The position numbers and the translations under genes were made by a program. This document shows, piece after piece, positions 22,833-30,818 of a stretch of DNA of 64,000 nucleotides. Under the pieces are notes generated by a model. That model had not been told where the DNA came from. It saw only the letters and a list, made by a program, of their open reading frames with translations, and did no database searches. This DNA comes from Ensifer adhaerens (GTDB lineage: Bacteria; Pseudomonadota; Alphaproteobacteria; Rhizobiales; Rhizobiaceae). The first letter of the stretch is position 1; the number at the start of each line of letters is the position of its first letter. Where the stretch lies: contig NZ_CP083349.1 in NCBI RefSeq assembly GCF_020035535.1, positions 1,674,001-1,738,000 of the forward strand, written 5' to 3'.

Positions 22833-23300
22833 ATGGCAAGACCCGTTCCCGGAGATGTCGCTCCCGACTTCACGCTGCCGCGCGATGGCGGCGGCACGAT
22901 CTCGCTGTCCGCGTTTCGCGGCCGACCCGTCGTACTGTTCTTCTACCCGAAGGACGACACGCAGGCCTGCACGCTGGAGGCGATCTCGTTCTCCGAGCTT
23001 GCCGAAGAATTTGCGGCAGCCGGCATCGTGCTGATCGGCCTTTCGCCCGATTCTGTGAAAAAGCACGATCGCTTCGCCAAGAAGCACAACCTCACGGTGA
23101 CACTCGCCGCCGACGAGGAAAAGGCGGTAGTGACCGCCTATGGCGTCTGGGTTGAGAAGATGATGTACGGCCGCAAATACATGGGCGTCGAACGCAGCAC
23201 CTTCCTGATCGGCGCCGACGGCGTCGTCGTCAGGGTCTGGGAAAAGGTGAAGGTCGACGGTCACGCCCAGGAGGTCTTGGCCGCCGCAAAGGCCCTCTGA
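22833..23300 (+). CDS. bcp: Peroxiredoxin, Bcp/PrxQ family (one-Cys variant)
   Basis: Thiol peroxidase of 155 residues reducing hydroperoxides in the cytosol. The peroxidatic site is P-x-x-x-T-x-x-C in 'YPKDDTQACTLEA', giving Cys46. Position 51, where E. coli Bcp has its resolving cysteine, is Ile, and Cys46 is the only cysteine in the protein. It must therefore be resolved by an external thiol. The usual Pro-Gly or Ser-Gly before the cysteine is Gln-Ala. The ATG follows 'GAAGGAAGG'. The next gene starts eight bases after its stop. Confidence 0.93.
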   Translation: MARPVPGDVAPDFTLPRDGGGTISLSAFRGRPVVLFFYPKDDTQACTLEAISFSELAEEFAAAGIVLIGLSPDSVKKHDRFAKKHNLTVTLAADEEKAVVTAYGVWVEKMMYGRKYMGVERSTFLIGADGVVVRVWEKVKVDGHAQEVLAAAKAL

Positions 23301-23308
23301 GGAAACCC

Positions 23309-24136
23309 ATGACCGAATTGCCCGTGTTTCATAGCCTGCGGGGCGGTGCCGTCGAAGCGATTCGTGCCGCGGACCTCGAGGTCAAGACGGCGCTTGCGCA
23401 AGAAGCGGCAAGACGCTGGCAGCGCCGCACCCTGTCGCTGCGCTCGCCGCTCGACAGGCCCGTTCCGGTCCGCCCCGGGCGGCCAGACAAGCCGGTGCTG
23501 ACACCGCCGACACAGGTGAAGCGGCGGTCGCTCGGGTCCCTCAAGGGGCGCATCGCCTTGCTGCACTCGATTGCCCATATCGAGCTGAACGCCGTCGATC
23601 TGGCGCTCGATATCGTCGCCCGCTTTGCGACGGAGCCGGTGCCAAATTCTTTCTTCGACGGTTGGATGCGTGTCGCCTTCGAGGAGGCCAAGCATTTTCG
23701 CATGGTTCGCCAACGGCTGAACGATCTTGGCGCCGACTATGGCGACTTGCCGGCCCATGACGGGCTCTGGCAAGCGGCGCATGATACCCGCAACGACCTG
23801 ACGGCGCGGCTTGCCGTGGTGCCGCTCATTCTCGAAGCGCGCGGTCTCGACGTGACGCCGGCGCTGCAGGCGAAGATGCGCGAATCCGGCGACTTCGAGA
23901 GCGCGGCCGTGCTGGATGTGATCTACGAAGACGAGAAAGGCCACGTTGCCGTCGGTGCCAAATGGTTTCGCTTTCTCTGTGCCCGCGAGAGGAAGGATCC
24001 CGCAGCGACCTTCCAGGCGTTGGTGCGTGCCAATTTTCGTGGGCCGCTGAAGGCGCCGTTCAACGATATTGCCCGCGCCGAGGCCGGGCTGACACCGTCC
24101 TTCTATCGCTCGATGACGGCCTCTACCAACCGATAG
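23309..24136 (+). CDS. Ferritin-like DUF455 protein
   Basis: A 275-residue DUF455/COG2833 protein of unknown function. It shows the helical di-metal-type motifs 'HSIAHIELNAVDLALD', 'AFEEAKHF' and 'IYEDEKGHVAVG', consistent with a ferritin-like four-helix fold binding Fe or Mn through Glu/His. It starts eight bases after bcp and is very likely co-transcribed, which suggests a link to peroxide or metal stress (inference). Length is normal for the family. Confidence 0.85.
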   Translation: MTELPVFHSLRGGAVEAIRAADLEVKTALAQEAARRWQRRTLSLRSPLDRPVPVRPGRPDKPVLTPPTQVKRRSLGSLKGRIALLHSIAHIELNAVDLALDIVARFATEPVPNSFFDGWMRVAFEEAKHFRMVRQRLNDLGADYGDLPAHDGLWQAAHDTRNDLTARLAVVPLILEARGLDVTPALQAKMRESGDFESAAVLDVIYEDEKGHVAVGAKWFRFLCARERKDPAATFQALVRANFRGPLKAPFNDIARAEAGLTPSFYRSMTASTNR

Positions 24137-24239
24137 CCGCGTCACGCCCCTGCAATCGTCCTTACTAATTGTTAACCCTAACGAAGTGTAATGATCCGCA
24201 GGTGATGCGAGGCAACGCGCACATGGCGGGAGAGAACGG

Positions 24240-25571
24240 GTGTCTGGACGTTCGGCAAATCGTGCCTTCGGAAAACGTAAGGAAAATCACGTTCTGATAC
24301 TGGCGAGTGGCGACAAGGTTCGCCACATGACGGTTCGCCCGTGGATGGCGGCAATGGCCGTATCCTTTGCCGGCGTCTGCAGCATCGGCTATCTCGCCGC
24401 CACATCCTATCTGGTCCTGCGCGACGATCTCATCGGCGGGACGATCGCCCGCCAGGCACGTATGCAGCACGAATACGAAGATCGAATCACGGCGCTGAGG
24501 GCGCAGGTCGATCGCGTCACCAGCCGGCAACTCCTCGACCAGCAGGTGGTGGAAGAAAAGGTCGAGAAGCTGCTGCGCCAGCAGATGGCGCTGACCTCGC
24601 GCAACGGAAAGCTTGGAGCCCTGGTCGAAAGGGCCGAAAGCTCGGGCCTGACGACGGAAAGCAACGAACCCCAGACCATCGAACCGCTTGCCTATGAGAA
24701 GCGAGCTGACGCCAGCGGCGGCGGCGTAAAGGCGATTGAGAAACTGATGGGGCTGAACACTGCCTCGGTCACCGGTACCGTCCGCCCCGCTCCCCTCGCC
24801 TACGTAGCCCCCGACGCGGCCGAATCGACATCTGATCGCGCCGATCGGATTTTCTCCAAAGTGACGCTGTCGCTGAAGGACGTCGAGCTCGAACAAATGA
24901 CGCGGCTGAAACAGCTGACCGACGGCGCGGCAAAAACATCGGATGCGATTCGCTCGATCGTCGGCCGGACCGGCGTCGACCTTCCGGTCGGCGACGTCGC
25001 CGAAATGATCCCCGCCGTGACCTCGGACGCCGCCGATAGCGCTATCGGCGGCCCTTTCGTCGAGCCGGCAACCGATGACGAATTCGGCCGCTCGCTGGCC
25101 GCTCTGGACACCGCTCTCCTGGAGCTGGAGCAGACACGGGCGCAGGTCCGCACGCTGCCGTTCGGCAACCCATCTCCGGCGAGCGATATCACCAGTGACT
25201 TCGGCAACCGTCTCGATCCTTTCCTCGGTCGACTGGCGCTGCACGCCGGCATCGACTTCCGTGCGACGGTCGGCACGCGTATCCGCGCGGCAGCACCTGG
25301 TACCGTGACGAATGCCGGCCTGACCGGCGGCTACGGAAACATGGTCGAAATCGATCACGGCAACGGCGTGTCGAGCCGATACGCCCATCTCTCCGCCGTC
25401 CTGGTGAAGGTCGGTGACCAGGTTAAGGAAGGCGAAGTCATCGCCAAGTCCGGCAATACGGGCCGTTCCACCGGGCCGCACCTGCACTATGAAATCCGTC
25501 TGAACGGCGGAGCGGTGGATCCCATGCGGTTCATCGATGCCAGCCGGAAGCTTGCCTCCTACATGAATTGA
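24240..25571 (+). CDS. Membrane-anchored M23 metallopeptidase
   Basis: 443 residues: a cytosolic basic N-terminus, a transmembrane helix at about 34-56, a coiled-coil-like stretch at about 70-120, a low-complexity middle, and a C-terminal LytM/M23 domain (about 315-435). The Zn ligands are intact: HxGxD in 'ALHAGIDFRA' and HxH in 'GPHLHYEIRLNG'. It probably acts as a periplasmic peptidoglycan endopeptidase or a regulator of cell-wall growth. The overall layout resembles rhizobial growth-zone M23 proteins such as RgsM, but I cannot confirm orthology. The start is GTG with GGGAGAG upstream. Confidence 0.88.
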   Translation: MSGRSANRAFGKRKENHVLILASGDKVRHMTVRPWMAAMAVSFAGVCSIGYLAATSYLVLRDDLIGGTIARQARMQHEYEDRITALRAQVDRVTSRQLLDQQVVEEKVEKLLRQQMALTSRNGKLGALVERAESSGLTTESNEPQTIEPLAYEKRADASGGGVKAIEKLMGLNTASVTGTVRPAPLAYVAPDAAESTSDRADRIFSKVTLSLKDVELEQMTRLKQLTDGAAKTSDAIRSIVGRTGVDLPVGDVAEMIPAVTSDAADSAIGGPFVEPATDDEFGRSLAALDTALLELEQTRAQVRTLPFGNPSPASDITSDFGNRLDPFLGRLALHAGIDFRATVGTRIRAAAPGTVTNAGLTGGYGNMVEIDHGNGVSSRYAHLSAVLVKVGDQVKEGEVIAKSGNTGRSTGPHLHYEIRLNGGAVDPMRFIDASRKLASYMN

Positions 25572-25668
25572 CGGTCGTTTGAACCGTCAGCGGGTCTTGC
25601 GCGGCTTGACAAGAAATGCGACAGATTCGCCACTATTTACCTTTTGCTGCTTCAACGTGCTGGATTTC

Positions 25669-25697
25669 TTGACTTTCAGCGACGTTCAGCTTATGAG
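25669..25697 (+). promoter_or_regulatory. Possible sigma70-type promoter of the helicase gene
   Basis: TTGACT, 17 bases, then TATGAG, in the 200-base leader of the DEAD-box gene. This would give a transcript leader of about 70 bases. A second TTGACA at 25606 with a poor -10 lies upstream. Assigned by eye only. Confidence 0.35.
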
Positions 25698-25771
25698 CGC
25701 GGCCACGTGCTCGTGCGTTTTCCATCGATCGATCAGTGTTCTATTGAACCGGAACGGAAACAGATTTCCCT

Positions 25772-27280
25772 TTGACCAATTTTGCTGACCTTGGCCTGAG
25801 CCAAAAAGTTCTCTCCGCTGTCACCGATGCGGGCTACACAACCCCGACCCCGATCCAGGCTGGCGCCATCCCGCCGGCGCTGCAGCGTCGTGACATTCTG
25901 GGTATCGCCCAGACGGGTACGGGCAAGACGGCTTCGTTCGTGCTGCCGATGCTGACGTTGCTCGAAAAGGGCCGCGCACGCGCACGCATGCCGCGCACGC
26001 TGATCCTGGAGCCGACGCGCGAGCTTGCCGCCCAGGTCGCAGAGAACTTCGACAAGTACGGCAAGAACCACAAGCTCAACATCGCGCTTCTGATCGGCGG
26101 CGTGTCGTTCGATGAGCAGGATCGCAAGCTCGAGCGTGGCGCCGACGTGCTGATCTGCACGCCCGGCCGTCTGCTCGATCACTTCGAGCGCGGCAAGCTC
26201 TTGATGACCGGCGTCGAGATCCTCGTCATCGATGAAGCCGACCGCATGCTCGACATGGGCTTCATTCCCGATATCGAGCGTATCGCCAAGATGATCCCGT
26301 TCACGCGCCAGACGCTGTTTTTCTCGGCGACCATGCCGCCGGAAATCCAGAAGCTCGCCGATCGCTTCCTGCAGAACCCGGAGCGCGTCGAAGTCGCCCG
26401 CCCGGCCTCCACGGCACAGACGGTGACGCAGCGCTTCGTTGCGACGCACGCCAAGGATTACGAGAAGCGCGCCGTGCTGCGCGATCTGATTCGCGCCCAG
26501 GACGACCTGAAGAACGCGATCATCTTCTGCAATCGCAAGAAGGATGTCGCCGACCTTTTCCGGTCGCTTGACCGCCACGGTTTCTCCGTCGGCGCGCTGC
26601 ATGGCGATATGGACCAGCGCTCGCGTATGACGATGTTGGCCAACTTCAAGGACAACAACATCACACTGCTCGTAGCATCCGATGTTGCTGCCCGCGGTCT
26701 CGATATCCCTGACGTCAGCCACGTCTTCAACTTCGACGTTCCGATTCATGCGGAAGACTACGTGCACCGTATCGGCCGTACCGGCCGTGCCGGTCGCTCC
26801 GGCGCCTCCTTCACGCTGGTGACGAAGCGCGACACGAAGTTCTCCGATGCCATCGAAAAGCTGATCGGCCAGAAGGTCGAATGGCTGAACGGCGACCTTT
26901 CCAATCTGCCTGAGCCGATGGAAAGCCACGATACCGGCCGCCGTGATCGCGGCCGCGATGGTCGCAAGGACCGGAAAAAAGATGGGGATCGTGCCTCGAA
27001 GGGCCGTTCCGATCATAAATCCGATACCGTGCGTGCCGATAGTGAGGCCGAAATTGAAACAGTCGCGGAAAGGGCGGAATCGGTGAAACCGGCACGCAGC
27101 GCAGAAAACAAGCAGGGACAGAATAACCGCGCCGATCGTCCGGTGCGCGCATCGAACCCGGCCAATGATGACAATCGTGACCGCCGCAACCGTCACCGCC
27201 GCGACTATGATGACGGCCCGACGCCCGTCGGCTTCGGCGACGAAATCCCTGCCTTCATGCTGATTGCCGGCAAGGCCTGA
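25772..27280 (+). CDS. DEAD-box RNA helicase (RhlE-like)
   Basis: A 502-residue ATP-dependent RNA helicase. Motifs in order: 'PTPIQ' (Q), 'AQTGTGKT' (I), 'PTRELAAQ' (Ia), 'TPGRLLD' (Ib), 'DEADRMLDMGF' (II), 'SATMP' (III), 'IIFCNRKKDV' (IV), 'VASDVAARGLDIPDV' (V) and 'HRIGRTGRAGRSG' (VI). After about residue 380 comes a charged Arg/Asp/Lys-rich tail typical of RhlE-type proteins in RNA turnover or ribosome assembly. The start is TTG; family homology begins exactly there and no in-frame ATG fits. The Nudix gene follows eight bases later. Confidence 0.94.
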   Translation: MTNFADLGLSQKVLSAVTDAGYTTPTPIQAGAIPPALQRRDILGIAQTGTGKTASFVLPMLTLLEKGRARARMPRTLILEPTRELAAQVAENFDKYGKNHKLNIALLIGGVSFDEQDRKLERGADVLICTPGRLLDHFERGKLLMTGVEILVIDEADRMLDMGFIPDIERIAKMIPFTRQTLFFSATMPPEIQKLADRFLQNPERVEVARPASTAQTVTQRFVATHAKDYEKRAVLRDLIRAQDDLKNAIIFCNRKKDVADLFRSLDRHGFSVGALHGDMDQRSRMTMLANFKDNNITLLVASDVAARGLDIPDVSHVFNFDVPIHAEDYVHRIGRTGRAGRSGASFTLVTKRDTKFSDAIEKLIGQKVEWLNGDLSNLPEPMESHDTGRRDRGRDGRKDRKKDGDRASKGRSDHKSDTVRADSEAEIETVAERAESVKPARSAENKQGQNNRADRPVRASNPANDDNRDRRNRHRRDYDDGPTPVGFGDEIPAFMLIAGKA

Positions 27281-27288
27281 TTAAACCT

Positions 27289-27708
27289 ATGGGCCTGCCG
27301 GGCATCGATTTTCCGGGCTTCGGCTGCGGACTTGCGATCGTGCGCGATGGCAAGATCCTGCTTTACAAGCGCGTGAACGCGCCTGAAGCCGAGCACTGGA
27401 ACATCGTGGGCGGCAAGGTCGACCATATGGAACGCTCGGAAGCCGCTGCGCGGCGCGAGGCCGAAGAGGAAAGCGGCCTCCAGATCCGTTCGAGCGAATT
27501 CCTCTGCCTCAGCGAACAGGTGATCGAGGCCGACCGTCAGCACTGGATCTCCATGATCTACGTGTCCCAGGACTTTGCCGGCGAACCTGAACTCACGGAG
27601 CCCCACAAGCTGTCTGCGCTCGGCTGGTTCGATCTCGATGCCCTGCCCCAGCCGCTATCACGCTTTGCGGCTGACGCGGTCGCAGCGCTACGGAAGTTGG
27701 AGCACTAG
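27289..27708 (+). CDS. Nudix hydrolase
   Basis: A 139-residue cytosolic pyrophosphohydrolase. The Nudix box G-x5-E-x7-R-E-x2-E-E-x-G is complete in 'GGKVDHMERSEAAARREAEE' followed by SGL (about residues 42-64). The substrate cannot be read from the sequence; candidates are NDP-sugars, oxidised nucleotides or capped RNA. It is eight bases after the helicase gene, so probably in the same transcript. Confidence 0.92.
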   Translation: MGLPGIDFPGFGCGLAIVRDGKILLYKRVNAPEAEHWNIVGGKVDHMERSEAAARREAEEESGLQIRSSEFLCLSEQVIEADRQHWISMIYVSQDFAGEPELTEPHKLSALGWFDLDALPQPLSRFAADAVAALRKLEH

Positions 27709-27817
27709 GCGCGCGACTGGCGGCCGTGCGACTACACGCATCTGCGATCCTATTCCTTCGATCGACGACCAGTGACGCGGCCGACGCGGGTCGCATCCGC
27801 CGAGGTGGTCGATCGGG

Positions 27818-28135
27818 CTATTTTTTCGATCGCAACGCTGCCTCATAGGCAAGCCGCACCCAGCGCGCCATTTCGTCGGGATCGTCAAACGCATCGTCCG
27901 GGATGCTCCAATAGGGCATCTTTACCGGTTTGCCTTTGCCGTCATAGGCCCATTGCCTTGAGCCAGCCGCCTCGAAGGTCGGAGCCGTCTGCTCATCACC
28001 CTTCAAGAGGATTTCTCCGTCCACTTCGAGCGCGAAGATAATGCCCTGGCAATAGACACCCTTGCCGCCGAACATCCGCTTGATAGTCACCGGCCCCAGC
28101 GTCTCGAACATCTCTTCGATGGCAGCATTGTCCAC
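27818..28135 (-). CDS. TfoX N-terminal domain protein
   Basis: 105 residues matching the stand-alone TfoX-N type ('LGPVTIKRMFGGKGVYCQGIIFALEVDG'-style pattern and 'YWSIPDDAFDD'). TfoX is a competence regulator in gammaproteobacteria, but the isolated N-domain proteins of alphaproteobacteria have no defined role. The start is GTG four bases after the upstream gene's stop, with GGAGG nine bases before it. A longer reading in the same frame overlaps the preceding gene by over 250 bases and is rejected. Confidence 0.85.
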   Translation of the reverse strand: MDNAAIEEMFETLGPVTIKRMFGGKGVYCQGIIFALEVDGEILLKGDEQTAPTFEAAGSRQWAYDGKGKPVKMPYWSIPDDAFDDPDEMARWVRLAYEAALRSKK

Positions 28136-28139
28136 GCGT

Positions 28140-29756
28140 TCATTCCTCCAGGATACCGCCGGCAGCGACGATCTGCTCGGGCGTGTCGAGATCGAGTCGT
28201 GCCGCCGAGCCAAGCTCGACGTCGATGACCGGCAGGCCGCATTTCTCGATGATGTGTCTTGCGCCGACGTCTCCAACCAATTGACGGACGGCGGAAAAGG
28301 TCTGTTGCGGCAGGATGACCGGATTGCCCCGTTGCCCCTCGGCGGTTGCCCGAATGACGGCGCGGCCGTTTTCGGCAGTAAAGCGATCAAGCAGCTTGCG
28401 TAGATCGCTGCCGGTAACGCCCGGCATATCGGCGAGCATCACCAAAATGCCGCTGGCCTGATCGCTGACTGCGGATAGCCCGGTGGTCAGCGACGACGCC
28501 ATGCCGGACAGGTAATCGGGATTGGAGACCAGCTTCGCCGGCAGGTTCTCCAGCGCGGCGCGGATATCGGCCTCGCGGTGACCGGTGACCACGACCACCC
28601 TGCCGGGCGCAGCGGTAATTGCGGCTTCGACGCTGCGGCGGACCAGCGGCACGCCGTCAAAGGTTGCAAGCAATTTGTGTCCGCCATCCGTGCCCATCCG
28701 GCTGGCACGGCCGGCGGCGAGAACCACAATCTCGACCTGTCCAGACGGTAACGCCGTTGCTTTTTCGCGTGGCTGCGGCCGGGTTGGGATTTCGCCCAGC
28801 AGGCCACCGACGCCCAGCCCGGTAATATCGTCGAAGCTCGGCCATTCGCCGGCAAGGATACGATCAAGGATCCAGTCGAAGCCATTTTCGCGCGGGCTGC
28901 GGGCGCATCCGGGCGCGCCGATGACAGGTGTCGCGCCGACACGGCCAAGAACAAGCAGATTGCCGGGATCGACGGGCATGCCGACATGGTCTACGACGCC
29001 GCCTGCGTGACGGACGGCTGCGGGAATCACATCGTCCGGATCGGCGACCGCAGACGCTCCGAAGACCACCAGCAGATCATGATCCGCCTGCAGCTCATTG
29101 ATTGCCGCAGCGACCGCGCCTTCCGTGTGCGCAACCCGTCGCTCCGTCAGAAGCTCACTTCCCGATTGTCTGAGCCGCGCTGTCAGGATGGCTTTCGTCT
29201 TGTCCATCACTTGCGGCTTCAATGTTGGCAACTGAGTTGCTATTAGCGCCGCACGGCGCGCGGAAAAGGGTTTCACTTCAAACGCAGTGTGGTCTCTCAG
29301 CAGATTCTGTGCTTCCTCGACGAACGGAGCAGACACTGCGAGCGGAATGATCTTGATGGTCGCGACCATGTCGCCGGCCTGCACGGGCACGTGGTCGGCA
29401 AGGCAAGCGAGCGTGATCGCCGGATCGATGCGATTCAACTGGTCGACGGTCCGGCGTGTCGCGACGAAGAGACCGGCAACGCGAGAGTAGACGTTCACCC
29501 GCCCGGTGGCTGCCTGGGAGAAACGCAGGTGATCGGGCGCTATGGCCTCTGCAATGCGCGTCGCGGCCTCGTCTTCCATGAGGTCACCGGGCTCCAGGCG
29601 GGCAACGACCACCTCCAGTGTGCCGCAGGCGATCAGGGCGGTGACGTCGGTCGGCGAAAGCCGGTGGCCTTTCGGCAGCCGGGCTTCATTCAGCTTGACC
29701 GAATGCGCCAGTATGGCGCCGTCCGCTTCGCTTGTCCTGACCGGTCCGAACCTCAC
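28140..29756 (-). CDS. Molybdopterin-binding / MobA-like nucleotidyltransferase fusion
   Basis: 538 residues in two parts. The N-terminal about 330 residues resemble the MoeA/MogA molybdopterin-binding fold ('DLLVVFGASAVADPDDVIPAAV', 'GAPGCARSPRENGFDW'). The C-terminal about 200 residues are a MobA/MocA-type nucleotidyltransferase with 'VVLAAGRASRMG', 'VVVTGHREADI' and 'LADMPGV'. Such fusions make molybdopterin dinucleotide (usually CMP) for xanthine-oxidase-family enzymes. Its start overlaps the upstream XdhC gene by four bases (ATGA), so it is translationally coupled. Confidence 0.87.
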   Translation of the reverse strand: MRFGPVRTSEADGAILAHSVKLNEARLPKGHRLSPTDVTALIACGTLEVVVARLEPGDLMEDEAATRIAEAIAPDHLRFSQAATGRVNVYSRVAGLFVATRRTVDQLNRIDPAITLACLADHVPVQAGDMVATIKIIPLAVSAPFVEEAQNLLRDHTAFEVKPFSARRAALIATQLPTLKPQVMDKTKAILTARLRQSGSELLTERRVAHTEGAVAAAINELQADHDLLVVFGASAVADPDDVIPAAVRHAGGVVDHVGMPVDPGNLLVLGRVGATPVIGAPGCARSPRENGFDWILDRILAGEWPSFDDITGLGVGGLLGEIPTRPQPREKATALPSGQVEIVVLAAGRASRMGTDGGHKLLATFDGVPLVRRSVEAAITAAPGRVVVVTGHREADIRAALENLPAKLVSNPDYLSGMASSLTTGLSAVSDQASGILVMLADMPGVTGSDLRKLLDRFTAENGRAVIRATAEGQRGNPVILPQQTFSAVRQLVGDVGARHIIEKCGLPVIDVELGSAARLDLDTPEQIVAAGGILEE

Positions 29757-30460
29757 GCGATCGCTCCTTGGACCTGGCCGGTATCACGGCGGCGGAGTGA
29801 ATCGATGATCTCGGCGAGGATTGCGACGGCAATCTCTGCCGGAGTTGCCGCCCCAATATCAAGGCCGATTGGTGCGCGAATGCGGGCGATGTCACCCTCG
29901 AAGACACCTGCCTGCCGCAACCGCTCGACCCGCGTCGCGTGGGTTTTCCGGCTGCCGAGCGCACCGACGTAGAAACAGCCCGCTGCAAGCGCGGCGCGGA
30001 TCGGTTCGTCGTCGATCTTCGGGTCATGTGTGACGGCGACGAGCGCGGTGAAGCGATCGAGCGCCCTCACTTTCAGGGCATCCTCGGGCCATTCGGCGAT
30101 AAGCTCGACCCCGGCGAAGCGCTCCGGCGTTGCGAAGGCGGTGCGCGGATCGATGATCGTCATGTCGAAGCCGGCGACGGGAGCCAGTTTGGCCAGAGCC
30201 TGCGAAATATGAACGGCGCCGATGACGAGAATGCGCGGCGGCGGCAGATAGACATTGAGAAAGAAGGAGCCCTGCTCCGTTTCCACGATCCCGGCTTTGC
30301 CGGATTGCAGGGCGCGAGCGACCGGAACGCGCCAGACGTCCGGACAGTCGTCGCCTTCAAGATAGACCTGGTTGCCGCCGCCGGCGAGGGCACTGAGAGT
30401 GACGGCGGCCCGACGCGCCGAGCGCGCCGCATTGAGTGCTACTAGGATCGTTCGTTCCAT
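29753..30460 (-). CDS. XdhC-family protein, C-terminal Rossmann part
   Basis: A 235-residue XdhC/CoxF-type protein, which inserts or protects the molybdenum cofactor for hydroxylases. A Rossmann segment is visible as 'ILVIGAVHISQALAKLA', followed by 'IDPRTAFATPERF', 'VTHDPKIDDEPI' and 'GALGSRKTHATRVERL', all typical of the XdhC C-terminal domain. The CoxI-type N-terminal domain is encoded separately by the gene two bases upstream (30463-30795), so the full XdhC is split into two polypeptides. Confidence 0.88.
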   Translation of the reverse strand: MERTILVALNAARSARRAAVTLSALAGGGNQVYLEGDDCPDVWRVPVARALQSGKAGIVETEQGSFFLNVYLPPPRILVIGAVHISQALAKLAPVAGFDMTIIDPRTAFATPERFAGVELIAEWPEDALKVRALDRFTALVAVTHDPKIDDEPIRAALAAGCFYVGALGSRKTHATRVERLRQAGVFEGDIARIRAPIGLDIGAATPAEIAVAILAEIIDSLRRRDTGQVQGAIA

Positions 30461-30462
30461 AG

Positions 30463-30795
30463 CTAGCCTTCGACCCGTTCAACGTAGACGCGGATCCTGC
30501 CGCCACAGGAAAGTCCCACGCGCCAGGCGGTTTCGTCGGCAACGCCGAAATCAAGGATCCTCGGCGCGCCCGAAGCGATCACGTCCGCCGCTTCGGCAAT
30601 GACGGCGCCTTCGACGCAACCGCCGGAAACCGAGCCCTGAAAATTCCCTTCGCCGTCGATCACCAGATGGCTGCCGACCGGGCGCGGGGCCGATCCCCAG
30701 ATCTCGATCACGGTGGCGATCGCCACCTTTCGCCCCTCCTTCATCCAGGTTTCGGCGATGTCGAGCGGATCCAGAACATTTGCAACTGCCAGCAT
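30463..30795 (-). CDS. XdhC/CoxI N-terminal domain protein
   Basis: A 110-residue protein covering just the XdhC_CoxI domain. It has 'ATVIEIWGSAPRPVGSHLVI', 'SGSVSGGCVEG'-type and 'GLSCGGRIRVYVE' segments, each with the conserved cysteine. It lies two bases before the Rossmann half and 23 bases after the VWA gene. Together the two proteins reproduce one XdhC. Confidence 0.88.
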   Translation of the reverse strand: MLAVANVLDPLDIAETWMKEGRKVAIATVIEIWGSAPRPVGSHLVIDGEGNFQGSVSGGCVEGAVIAEAADVIASGAPRILDFGVADETAWRVGLSCGGRIRVYVERVEG

Positions 30796-30818
30796 GTCGC
30801 CACCCTCCCATCGGACGA

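Noticed and set aside
25566..25590. Terminator after the M23 peptidase gene
   Set aside because: TGACGGT/ACCGTCA forms a small stem, but no T run follows; too weak to call.
27818..28390. Long 190-codon form of the TfoX-N gene
   Set aside because: The extension overlaps the preceding gene by more than 250 bases; the GTG at 28135 with GGAGG upstream fits the family length.
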